Positions 1-11,400 of a stretch of 49,246 nt of DNA are shown here, piece by piece. Position 1 is the first letter of the stretch; the number at the start of each line of letters is the position of its first letter. The translations under genes and the position numbers were made by a program. The notes below the pieces were generated by a model. The model was not told the DNA's origin. It was given only the letters and a program-made list of their open reading frames with translations, and did no database searches. The stretch spans positions 171,939-221,184 of the forward strand of contig NMRA01000021.1 in NCBI GenBank assembly GCA_002633005.1, in the 5' to 3' direction. This DNA comes from Phoronis australis (lineage: Eukaryota; Phoronida; Phoronidae).

Positions 1-800
1 AAATAAGGACGATTGATACAATGATAAATTACGATGTAAACTCTTTAAATATGACATAAGCAATGAATGTGCAAAGCAGCCGATACCCCGCCGTTCACGT
101 CACTGACACATCAGCCAATCAGCGATCGCTTTCAGAATTCAGTGTTTTGACCAAGAATACGAATTGGCTTTTGTTTGGCACGCAAGTCAGGCAAATGTGA
201 GTTTTATTTGTATGTTAGAACCGATTAACTGCAACATTATTTTGACTACAGTCCCCTTTTAAGGCCCCTTAATTTACAAGCCGACTGCTCCTCATGTTAT
301 AATCAGTGTCAACAGTTTCTAAGGCTGAAATTGGATATTTTGCCTTCAGTTGTAAAACTGCTGGACACAATCCAAAAATACTTTTTGCTTAGACCTCCTT
401 GGAATCGGTACCATTGCCCATATACATGGTCTTCGAAAACGGAAGTGTTTCTGAAGCAGTTTTAAAAGAAATAAGTTAGGTCCCAACCAAACTTACCATG
501 GATGAAACCTTTAATAGTTATCACTGACGAGTTTTTGACAGCTGTGGACAAGCAAATGAACCTTTCCATTTGGTATATAATACAACTAAAGAAGTATCAT
601 TTTTTCTGTATCACCCACTTTGCTATCTCCATTCAAAATTTTCAATAGTGGAATAGCCCATTTTTTGTGTTATTATTTTACCATTAAACAGATAACAAGG
701 AGGTAAATCAAAACCAAAATTCACAAGATTCTTATCCTGGCAAAAATTTATATCTCTCCTTCTTAACCCTTTTTTTCAAACTGTCTGTTCCACAACTTAA
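1..800. other. No gene recognised
   Basis: AT-rich sequence with stops in all frames. I see no exon with plausible splice sites and no clear repeat structure. Confidence 0.4.
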
Positions 801-809
801 CCTGTGCAG

Positions 810-1669
810 AAGAACAGTTTTTCATCTTTTATCAATTCATCAGACTTGTTAACAGATACCTTCAAAACTAGAATCATATAAAGCACCCTCGTTAACTTTA
901 CTTTTCACATTTTTCTTCCGCTGAATATCAATCCCCCTCATGCAAAGATGAAATGTTGCCACTAATATCTAAATTAACACACTCATTCCATTTTCTTCTT
1001 CACTGGAACAACAGTACCCTTATGTGAAGATGAGCTGTTCCCTATAATATGTGACTTTTGAACAAACCCTTCAAGCTTAGATTCATCAGAAGCACCCTTT
1101 GCAACCATATCGGTTTTCTTTTCACTCTTACCTCACTGACCTTTGGAACTACCACCTTGGTTGAAGATTAACTGTTCCCACGACCTGTGAACAGATTCAC
1201 TAAATTAGAGTGTATAATTATTAAGGTATGTTCAACTTTTTGTTCTGTGGAATGTTACCCTCATGCCGAGATGAACTGTCCCCAGAGTCACCCTCATGCT
1301 GAGACAAACTGTCACCACTAGTATCTGACTTGTGAGCAGACGCGTTCAAACTAGAATCATATGAAGCACCCTCGATCGTCAACTTAACTGTTCGTACATT
1401 ATTCTTCTGCTGATGTCTTCCTCATGCAAAGACGAAGGGTTCCCAGTGATATTGAACTTGTGAACCGAATTGTTTAGATTAGATCTACCAAAACCAACGA
1501 CATACTGAGCTGCAACACTACATTTTCTCTTTTTCTTTGAATTAACAACTTCCCACTCATCTGGTTTCACTGTCTTCGCACTTCCAACAACTTTAATTGT
1601 TGGCCGCTGTGGAACTGGGAAGTGGAAAACTGTGGTCAAGTCGACAGACAAAGTCTTCTTAGTGTACAA
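810..1669 (-). pseudogene. Degenerate coding-like repeats, minus strand
   Basis: The minus strand is open from 1669 to 1379 (96 codons) and reads as a basic, low-complexity protein containing WEVVNSKKKRK and ending in SLHEEDISRR. Further down the same strand, similar short peptides recur in different frames: a block with HKSDTSGDSLSQHEGD near 1260-1350, one with QKSHIIGNSSSSHKG near 1010-1090, and a broken one near 900-980. All share an E/K-G-A-S/L start and an (S)-L/S-H-(E/K)-(G/E) end. This looks like a tandem repeat of about 130-170 bases that once coded for protein and is now interrupted by stops and frameshifts. I do not recognise the family. It could be the 3' part of the same unknown gene as the candidate exon at 1730-1897. 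Confidence 0.3.
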
Positions 1670-1729
1670 CGGTCAGTGTGAACACCAGCCAGATTCTCTG
1701 TCAGAACAGGTACTTTAATTGCTTTTCAC

Positions 1730-1897
1730 CTGATGGAATTCATTTGATGAGGAAATACGTTCCAAAACGTCATCAGTGACACAGAAATCATCTGAGTCCA
1801 GCTTGACAATTGAAAGGAAGTGACCCATTCTTACCCATCTGTAAAGCACCAACTTTGAAAACCATCTCAGTTCGTCAAACAGNTAATGTGAACATTT
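1730..1897 (-). CDS. Candidate exon, unrecognised protein
   Basis: On the minus strand an AG acceptor (ATTCCAG, ending at 1898) is followed by an open frame to a CATCAG|GTGAAA donor. The frame includes FDELRWFSKL, then SIVKLDSDDFCVTDD and ERISSSNEFHQ. The composition is protein-like and the antisense frames are broken. A single ambiguous base (N at 1883) lies in it. The next downstream open segment (1669-1379) does not join in an obvious phase, so the gene may be decayed or an exon may be missing. Function unknown. Confidence 0.3.
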
Positions 1898-2039
1898 CTG
1901 GAATATTCTCCAGACAGCCCAATGAAAGACACCATAAAGTGATCAGAATACCTCAGGCCTGGGCTAAAGTCTTTGCAACCACCACACGAGTGACTTTTCC
2001 TTTGCTTAATTCTTACGAAGCACAGATTCCAAGCAGCAC

Positions 2040-2935
2040 TGAGATTGCCTGGATGAGCAGCATTTCCATTATGAAAAAGAAAGTGAGAACTTGATCTCAC
2101 TGGATTCCAGTAAGATTCTCACTATATCACCAACTATAGTTAAAAATGCCATTGAGAATCCAGTGGAAATTCAACAGCTAGGGACAGTCAGAGAGAAAGT
2201 AGTGAGAAAATGTTATGTAACAGTGAGAATCCAGAATTTTGGTCTTAGGAAAATTCTTAGTGAGAATCCAGTGAGAATATCAGAGTGAGAATTGAGTGAC
2301 AATTTGGACTTGTAAAAGTTGGAGTGAGAATTCAGTAAGAATTTCTGAATTCAAACTAAAATGGCGCCTAAGGAATCAGTGAACAGTTGATACGAAGTAA
2401 AGAAATAGCTTGAAGATTGGTGACTTTTTTTCTCAAATATTGTGAAATTACTGAACAGTTTGTCTGTAAGCCAACCAGAGGGGATCCTGGACTGAATTTG
2501 TGAGTTAATAAGCTCAAGGTTAGTACATTTCATACATCTAGTTGAGTGCACACTGATGTCTTCATTCTGTGTTGACAGCTGAGTTTTTAGTATTTTGCTG
2601 ATTTACCAAAAGCATTAAAATTGTTAGTTTAAGGCTCCTGCATTTCACAATTTGCAATTAAATTGCACCTTTAGTCAAGACAATTTCACAAAAACAATTT
2701 GGTTACCAATAGAGCGTTGAACTCTCATCTATTCATGCAGTCAATGGCCATATAAAATGCACACACAAAACATTCTAAGTTCAAAATTGGCAGCCAGTGA
2801 GATTTTCACTGTAATATCAGTATATTCTCACTAGAGTAAGATTTTTTCTCACTAATTTGAATGGCATCTTAATGAGTTAGATTCTCATTGGAATGTCACT
2901 GGAATCCAGTGAGATTCTCTCTGACTTTCAGGTCG
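2040..2935. repeat. Inverted clusters of AGTGAGAATCCAGTGAGAAT-like repeats
   Basis: Between 2080 and 2345 the + strand repeats GTGAGAAT / CCAGTGAGAAT at least eight times. Between 2800 and 2935 the complementary form (ATTCTCACT, TCCAGTGAGATTCTC) recurs. Around both ends the words CTCACTGGATTCCAGT and GTCAGAGAGAA occur in opposite orientation, so the two clusters form imperfect inverted subterminal repeats about 450 bases apart. This is the layout of a non-autonomous DNA transposon with repetitive ends. No transposase frame is visible between them. Confidence 0.4.
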
Positions 2936-2939
2936 AGAA

Positions 2940-4550
2940 GTTCCTTAAGCTTTCTCATAATATCGCGTTTTGATTGTACGTGACAGACTGACCCGAAAAA
3001 ACTCGCCTTTCCTGAGAAACACGCAAACCTTTGTTTGGCTGGTAACATGCGATTTCCCGCCTACACACATTACATGATGGCGTTGTTACGCACCCGCGCT
3101 GTGGAATGCCAACCCTGCGGCTTGACGGCACCTGCTGGGTTAAAGCCAGCTGCCGTTATCAGTTTGACATTGAAAAACCAATGTTTATGTAGTCCAGCTC
3201 TCTTACTGTCTGCTTTCACCTGATCAGTTCACCTAATCCAGCAATTATGTTGGCACGACTGCTTCTGTAAAAACAGCTCCCTAGAAAAGTCAAGTGCCTT
3301 GGACACCCAAATTACTACAGAGGCTGCACTCAATAGTTTAATTTTCATTTGCCACTCAGGATGGCAAATTGAAACTGCTGAAACAACCTACGGTATATAT
3401 AAACGATATGTTGAACCTTAATTACCGAGGTCATGCTTTAATCTGTTACTGTTTAACGTTTATTTGTATTACGAAATAGATTCTTTTGTTTGGATAACAT
3501 GCATACTCATTTAACTGAGTTTTTGTTAAAACTGGTGTAATTTAGCTAAATGCATATTCACATATGATGGTCCCAGTTTATAGAGTATTCCCATATAACT
3601 TAATGAAATTATGTAAACCATTTACTCATTTCCCATACAATTCGAAGTCATTTTAAGTGAGTTCATTTTTGCCTTGGACTCAAAAGTGACAGATCATCCA
3701 AAGTGTACTGTACTACTATTTAAACTTCTTCAATAGCAGAATCACATCACCATTCCTTGCACGCCTCTCACAAAGCAAACTCCATCAATGGGTAAATGTT
3801 GTTGCTAGTTTCTTGGGCTAAACCTTTCCCCAGCGCCAGCCAACAATTAGTGCATTTTGGATGAATAATTAAAATGGTACCTTAAATCAATGCCTAATCA
3901 AGTCAAATGTGTCATAATTATGCTACAACTTAAAATATCAGAAAACAAAGAACAAAGAGTAAATCCATTAATTTAAACCAGTGTTATAACATTTTAACTT
4001 GAATTTTTTCCATCATTTAAAGTCTCATGTTCATGATTTATCTAAAGTTGACAGACTAATAGAGTTATAACTCTTCAATTTTTCTTTTCTATTATTGCCT
4101 AATCAAAACTGTATCAACACTCGATTAGATGTCTCCCATAACCAAGACTTGACGTTGCCACAAAGATGCTTCCTGACAAGACCCAATCTTTCAGTTCACT
4201 TGAGCTTCAAGCACGTCACAAACCGACAACCCTTTTCAGCAACTAACATGTCCCATCAGTTTCTTAAAATGACAATGCACGCCTAATGAAGCAAGATCGA
4301 CATAAAACTTGTCTTATTTTTTGTTAATCTTTTGATTTTAAACAGATCTTGTTAGCACTATGTGAGGCAACATTGGTATTCGCAGTTTTAAATCACACAC
4401 TCGTGATCTTCTTCATGCTTCTCAAGAGATTTGACTGAAGGAAACAAGAGCATGTCTTCAATGCCAACACACAAAAACAGAGCAGTAGCAACAATGCAAT
4501 GATTTGTTTTCTTTTACTTTAGAACTGAATGTAAATTTACCTAATATCCA
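2940..4550. other. No gene recognised
   Basis: Mostly AT-rich sequence. One short minus-strand open stretch around 4125-4215 reads LKDWVLSGSIF then GYGRHLIEC and a stop, but has no strong splice signals. A + strand open frame at 3035-3223 has no supporting feature. Confidence 0.3.
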
Positions 4551-4771
4551 GGTCTGACAGAGCAAACTTGGTGCATTTGTACCCATACGAAACGACTGGA
4601 TTGTCAATCTTATCATTTACCAAGAAGGTTCTCGTACGGAAAGACAGAGGGCCAAAACAACGAAATGCCGAATTGAACATTTTCCCATTAGCGCCACTCT
4701 CTGACCTCACGCCTAAGAAGCCCCACTGCAGCTGGCTTAATTGCCCAATATTTTTGAGCCAGAGCCAGGTC
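4551..4771 (-). CDS. Candidate exon, unrecognised protein
   Basis: The minus strand is open for about 73 codons, from a possible acceptor (TTTTGCTGAAG, ending at 4772) to a good donor (GATATTAG|GTAAAT). The frame contains LQWGFLGVRSESGANGK, FRCFGPLSFRTRTFLVNDK and YGYKCTKFALSDLDI. The + strand also has a 136-codon frame across it, but the minus frame has splice signals and a more protein-like composition. It probably belongs with the candidate exon at 5044-5189, although the phases (1 out, 2 in) do not join directly. I cannot assign a family. Confidence 0.4.
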
Positions 4772-5043
4772 CTTCAGCAAAATGGAAGTTCGTTCAGTGA
4801 CTGTAAAATACACAAACCATTGCACTTAAAACAAACAGGTTTCAGCTTGAAAATGGTTCAGTGGTGGAAGAACAAGCATGGGTCAGCGATCAGTGTTATA
4901 AGTAACAGACAAGTGGCCAATCACTCTCAGAAGTGCAGGTCATTGAGCCATGGTCTACAGAAACTACATGTAAAATGAACAAATGGCAATGACTTGAGTG
5001 CTGTAGAAGGACTATCAACGACATACTGTTGGTGTATACTGAC

Positions 5044-5189
5044 CATCATATGCAGAGACCTGTTGAACTCTCCCATGCTCAGTCATCACTGTCACCTGAT
5101 GGCTAAACCGATCCAGGTAGTACTTCACAGAACAAGGTGCCATCGAATTCACTAGCACTTCTTCTCCCGTCACAACATCCTTCGGAAGG
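5044..5189 (-). CDS. Candidate exon, unrecognised protein
   Basis: The minus-strand open frame runs from a weak acceptor (GCTTGAG, ending at 5190) to a strong donor (TATGATG|GTCAGT). It reads LPKDVVTGEEVLVNSM, then APCSVKYYLDRFSHQ and VTVMTEHGRVQQVSAYDG. There are no stops in 48 codons and the alternating hydrophobic pattern suggests beta strands. It is the most convincing exon of the unidentified minus-strand gene in this region. Function unknown. Confidence 0.45.
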
Positions 5190-6259
5190 CTCAAGCATCA
5201 TGTATCAAGAGAAAAGAGCAGGGTCTTCTCTTTCGACCAGACTGACTCACTAATTGATCTAAAGGCAAAAAAACATTACTTTAAAGGAACTTAACTACCG
5301 GGACCTGGTTGCGGTGTTCATTGTAGCAGCAGCTGCATCAAGAATTTCAGTTCAAAACCATTTGGCGGCATGCTCAAATATTCTAAAGCTAATCTTACAG
5401 ATGTCACCAATGGTAATGATGATATACTGGTAGTTTTCAAGCTCCGACACTTCAATCTCTGCTCAGAGCAAGGTGCTCAGACTTAAAAGTTGATTGAACA
5501 GAACGAAAAGGAAAAATACAAAGTATGTTCGAAAGTGCAAAAGCACCCTGAGCTGAAATTGACTTGGATTATTTTCCAGTGGTGAATGCTGGGTTCCATA
5601 AAGCAGTGCTAGCGAATTAAAACTAGACCAGTCTTGCAATCTATCGTGCATATAACCGTTCATCAGTGTCAAAAATAATGGTACGATCAAAACAATCTAG
5701 AAGTGGATAGTGTCCAGCCTTGTGGTGTATATGACTTTTGAAGACTGGGTCAGTATAAGTAATTGTAGCAATAGAAAGTAGTAATGTCTTTATAAGGAAC
5801 TGACCAGTGTATATTATGCACAGGCAATTAAATAAAAAGTAAAAGTGATTCACACAGCCTCATAGCGGATTTATTAACACAAAAAGAAGGAAATTGTACA
5901 AAATATCCACACACCAGGACATCATTATATCACAATCCTCGACAAGAAAATTTTGATATTTTATCACAATTTGAGAAGAAAAATCAAATAGTTTCTTTGA
6001 ATTATCAAAAAGAGCACTAAAACAAAAAGTGAAACTCAGTTTCTACGTGTCATGCAGTTTCACATTAGCATATTACAAACCCTTTGACCGGCTTCCACTA
6101 GAGAACGAAATCTGGCAACTTCATAGGCTGGAGTGTACCACATGCAAACACCCATGCAAATGAAACAAATGGCATCATATTACGAGTTATATGTGCATTT
6201 CGAACCGCACTCTATGGATCTCTGCCCATGAATGGCTGGCAACTTTTCTTCCCCCTCAC
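5190..6259. other. No gene recognised
   Basis: I see no exon here. Two overlapping minus-strand frames near 5463-5853 are hydrophobic, AT-biased and without splice or start context. Confidence 0.3.
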
Positions 6260-6398
6260 CTTATAATGAACAATGTCATGTAGGAGTAATTCGATACCCT
6301 TGATCCAAGTTGATGATGGGCTTCTTGGTTTCGATGAAGATGGCCTATTTGACCTTGGTGGAACACCAATCTTCAAAGAAGCCCCCCATGAACCAAGA
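6260..6398 (-). CDS. Candidate exon, unrecognised protein
   Basis: The minus strand has an acceptor (AACAATACCAG, ending at 6399) followed by 46 open codons to a consensus donor (TATAAG|GTGAGG). It encodes a Ser/Pro/Arg-rich stretch (PPRSNRPSSSKPRSPSS) and then WIKGIELLLHDIVHYK. The + strand is also open here (starting LIQVDDGLLGF), but lacks matching splice sites. Start phase is 2 and end phase 0. Function unknown. Confidence 0.35.
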
Positions 6399-6989
6399 CT
6401 GGTATTGTTTGTACATTGCAGTTATAGGAACTGAATTCAAGTTTGTAAATTTATTTTGTACTGTGCAACTAAGCTAAAGTGATGTAAAATTCAACAGCAT
6501 GAACATTTCTCCAAATATGCGTCCTCGGTTTATTTTTTATAACTCCTCGTTCAGTCATGTCCAATCAGTTATGTATTCAATGCGTTATGTATTCGCCTTG
6601 CCCAATTATGAAAAGCTCCAGTAACAAAGATAATCTTGCATGCTCAGTATTTTTTCAAGAATTAAAGATCTAATAAATAAAAACACACGGAATACTTGGA
6701 AAGCTATATTATAAAGAATAATATACAATAAATTTTATTTGGTATGTTTTCTAATTTTCAAGATATTATTTTCTAAGTTAATGATGGAACGTTATTCTAC
6801 CGTCATCTTAGCGTTCTCACATGCAAAAACTAATGCAGTACAAGACGAAAGTAGTTGAACAAAATACCATGACGAAAGCCAATTCGGTTACAACAAAAAT
6901 TTTAATTACAGAATGGCATAGCCACAATGCTAACTTTCCTTTTCATTCCTCTTCAAAAGGAAAGGCCGATCCAATGATGAATATGGCTT

Positions 6990-7116
6990 CTACACAGCTT
7001 TCATGATGAAGAATTTCAGATCATTTGCAACTTTTGGCTTGTACTGGAGAACCTTAAGAATGATGTTTATAGTTACACAAGTAACCTCAGAAACGGGGAT
7101 TTCACTCAAAAACGGC
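6990..7116 (-). CDS. Candidate terminal exon, unrecognised protein
   Basis: On the minus strand an AG (AAATTTAG, ending at 7117) opens a 41-codon frame that ends in TAG at 6992-6990. It reads PFLSEIPVSEVTC then INIILKVLQYKPK and ANDLKFFIMKAV. If real it is the C-terminus of a minus-strand gene. A possible 49-base exon at 7600-7552 (NAALVEALELVSSYYY, donor TATC|GTAAGT) lies upstream but its phase does not match. The other candidate exons at 6.4-4.5 kb lie beyond this stop, so they would belong to another transcript. Confidence 0.3.
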
Positions 7117-7600
7117 CTAAATTTTGCACCTTATTGTTCAGTACCTGTGCGCACTTATTTCTTGGGAATGTAAATGTGCTGGTGAATGCATTGCAAGGGT
7201 AAAAAATGACCTTACATGGGCTATAAATTTATCGAAACTAACAAACCATTAACTGGGGACTCCTTGGAAACATTTCTGAAATGGCACATTTTAAAGAAGA
7301 TTGTTTTTTATTACTATGTCAAACACTTTTATCGACACAAACAAAACTTTAACTAGCTTCCAAACGAATGTCCAATATATAGCTCTTGTTATCAAAGAGT
7401 GCCCAGGGTATGCATCCAATACTAATTTGCACCTTAAATCACAATTTTTCTGTATGGATAACTAATGATGAACACGTCACGTGAGCTAACGAGATCACTG
7501 CAACAGAGAATAGTCATTATGCACTTATGCACACGTAGAAGCCACACTTACGATAATAATAAGAAGAAACTAATTCCAGAGCTTCAACCAAGGCTGCATT

Positions 7601-8437
7601 CTGTAGACCCAAGATATTCAAAAAATAATATCCCGTAATTCAACATGCCAACCACACCTACCAATCGCGTATCAGTGGAAGTCATTTTGCTAGGATACGC
7701 TAGTGAGGTTCCGAGCATACTCTTGAAACACTATTCTTCACTCGTCTGATCTTTCTTTTCGCGAGATTCTCACATCTACGGAATGCATCCCAAGATTGCA
7801 CGTGTGGCAGAGAATCTACAAACGTGCATATATAATTGCGCCTTCAACTAGCACAACCAAAACGGTGTTGTATAGCAAATTTTCAAGTGCAGCTGGTTGC
7901 AACTGGATACTTGTCTGCATGGCTGTTGTTTTGCTTATGTATAATCCCATCAGTTTAGGACAAAACTTACCCACACGCATACTTTTGTAGACTTGTATAA
8001 ACTAAGGAAAATAATTAGGAAGAAACGATACTTGCACTTGTCTTATGACTACTGAAGAGGCAATAACTGCACATGACTCCATCACAGACTTTTACAGAAA
8101 AATGATAGCACCTTTACAAGGACCAACACAATAATAGTAAGAGAGTTCCAGCAGACACTGCCACTCATTTGCAGCATCAGCGACAGAAATTACATCAATC
8201 AAAATTGAAGAGTTGGCTCAGAAGCATGAGGTAGTTGGACCTAGCAGCCCAAAAATTGAATGGAAAGTGAAAATGTATAATATACAGCAGAAGGTGAACG
8301 TCTGCTTTCACATTTACATGTTATGATTAAGTACTAGGATTGACTAACATAAATGGCGCTGCAATAAATAATGAGCCATGCAAGATGCTGGTATTTTTGG
8401 TTATCCTGGAGTCGGAGGGTTCTCGGTAACTCTGGAG
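7601..8437. other. GMF 3' flank, no firm gene
   Basis: Region just downstream of the GMF stop codon, so it should hold the GMF 3' UTR. On the + strand an open frame at 8141-8329 contains EITSIKIEELAQKHEVVG, which looks protein-like, but it has no start and no splice context. It may be a retrotransposon scrap. Confidence 0.3.
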
Positions 8438-11400
8438 TTATGTGAAGAACTTGAGCTTCTCATTCAACCACTCTTCGGTCAATTCCTCGACTGAACGGAT
8501 TTCGAACACCTAAAAGAAACCGAAAAAGGTCACACCCACTTTCAAAACCAAGTTGCCATTGGTAAGCAGGTTCCCAAGTTGGCAGTTACCTGTCCACATG
8601 TCAGTGACTAGGCTGTAGAGGTTGAAAAGGCTGATATATCACAAAATGAACTTACCAAAGGTCTTACTTGTACAAACACTCCACTTGAATGACAAACATT
8701 TTAAATTGAAAATACGAAACTTAAACTCCTACTTGCAAGTCTAATGAATGTGAACAATTAAGATGACATTGATAAGTGAAATCATATCATAACAATGAAT
8801 TGATTCAACATTTTACTTATATAGGCAGTGGACTAACGCCATTGACCAACTAAAGATAAATGAGACTTATCTCCCTTAGGCCCATGACTGACTCGGCTGT
8901 GTCACTGATAGACTTGTCAGATGAATCACATAGTGGGAGCCAGAACATTTTGGATGAATATGCGCGGTGCGTGAATGAAGCAAGTAATAGGTATATTCTG
9001 GCAATATGGTTAAAAAAGGAGGTGGCAGAATCATGGACTGGTCTTCAGAGGAATGTAATCAACAGATCAGGTATCAAACTGTATGTATGAGCCATTACCG
9101 TCTCATGCACTCATGCACAATTGGATTCTTGCGATGCAGTAGATCACGTGGCAAAGTTCCTGCTCCTTTTGGATATTTAATTTCACATAGATCAAAGTTA
9201 AATATGTAACGCAAAATGGAGATGCATGACAACATTATATTGTTATGTTGACAACCGTTTTTGACAATTAAATGAATTGTCAAGTCATTTTTCAGACTTA
9301 GTTGATACAAAACACAAAAATGCAATGATGGACAAAATTGCTCCTATCCCAATTTTCAGGAACAAGAATCTGAGATTCTACAACACTGCTTTTATAATTG
9401 GTAAGTGACCCCAATAAAAGTTGGTTTCTAACAAATGGCACGGATTGATCACCATGTTAATTCTAATAATACTTATTGCAGGAGAATAAAGACTGTCCCT
9501 TGCATTGACCAACTGAAGGTATGATATGTTTAACACATTACAATACACTTTTTGAAGGTATTTTTGAATTAATTTTGTACAAGAGCAAGGCAGAAGTAAT
9601 TATCTGCTGCAGTTACATACTGACGTGCCTTCTTTTGCACGGGGTATTCGCATCAGCTGTCCATTGCCATGCACAAAGCAACAACTTCTGCCTTATTCCA
9701 GTTATGAATACCTCTTTGGATGTTTCGCTTTAAGTGAGGCAAGTTGCACTGGTGCAAGTTGTTCAAGGGTAATTCTGTGTGTGGATAGATTTTATAATAT
9801 CACCTTAACAGCTTACATTCAATGCACTCACAAACAGAGAGTAGATTGTAAGTAGCACTGTAACATATGCGAGCACTAACCTTTGTTAGTCCAGTTTCCT
9901 TGACAAGGTTCGTTTTACTGCCAGCATAATGAATGTGTTGCTCAGGATTGCATCCTGGGAAATAAATGCGCACTTGTTATAATTGTAACTCATCACAGGT
10001 GCAGCACTAATGATACGGAGACAACTATGAACAAAGTATGAACAACAAAGCTCAGCCTGACAAAGTTTCCAACTGACATGCGATATCGAGACAAAAGCTT
10101 GTCTAAAAAAAAGAGCACGTAGGAGGCATAAAGGCATGGGGATCATTTGAAATTGTTTCCATTTTAAAGAGTGAAATGTATACAATAGGGTGGTAAGGGT
10201 CAAGGATTGTGACTAACTTGTACTTTTTTGGCATCATTAAAGTGGCAATGCAACAAGACAGAATTCGTCACCATAGCTATTGCTTTTTGACTAGGCTAGA
10301 AATAGGAAGAAACAAACAACAGTTTTGAAGGAAAAAAGAAGGGACATTCTTAATGGCTGATGAATACATAAGAGTTTGCGGATATAAATTCTGTTCTATA
10401 AAAATATCAACATTATTCTTTACACCTTTGGTAGAGGGTAAAGTGTAAGTTTTAAAATCGTAAAAATGAGCGATCTCTAATAACATTTTCCAAGAGATAT
10501 AAAAATAATTGTTTTCAACAATTTCACCTCACTGCGACTGAGATAATTTTTATAAATCATTCCTCGACTGTAATGCACTCACAACTCCTTGGCTAAACAT
10601 TTTTTTCAGCAATTATGAAATGGAAGCGCAACATCAAATTTCCGTTTTGTGTAAACCTTAATCCACTTTCAGAAAACAACAACGCCCATTGTCAAACAGT
10701 ATCTTATATTACCTGCAGGTGAAACATACACGAAGCACAATGGATATGATATCCTGCCATCACCATGTTTGTAAGAGTAACTGATGAGAACGAATCTTGG
10801 CTGATGACTTGGAAGTTCTTCCACGATCTCTTCAATTGTTGTGTCCTGAAATGGATACAGAAGAGTGAACGCCAGAATCATTCATAATGAGCAACATAGG
10901 TATAGAGCAGTACAAGTTTACGTCCTTGCTTCTTTGTCACGTAAATAGTTTCGTATGTCATTGAGCCATAACAAAAGTGCGGTCAATGGCAATAGTAGGG
11001 TATAACATGCTCACATTTTGAGAACCAGTTTGACGCCAGTTATTCAGTGGAGAAAACTGGTGCTCAAAATGTGGGCACGTTATATCTGACTATTACCAGG
11101 TGACACTTTTTGAAAGCCAAGGAAAATGCAATAAATCAATCAAACTGCGTCCAGTAAGTACCGTGACTTGGTATAACACTGCATGATGCAGGTTATGTGA
11201 ACCCCAAGATTCGTCGTTGGTGCAAAGGTCACTTATTGGCAGAATATTTTTTCATTTTTGCAGTCATTTACAAGTTGTCAATTGTTAATGAATACAAACT
11301 GCACTTTGTTTAGCATAGATAATGTTCAACAGGCATTGTCATTTAGTTCTTGATGGACAGTAGCATAGACACCATGCAAATACATCTTTAAGATGACTTG

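Noticed and set aside
8860-9090. 76-codon + strand frame in the last GMF intron
   Set aside because: Partly protein-like but with no splice sites, start context or recognised family; left as unexplained.
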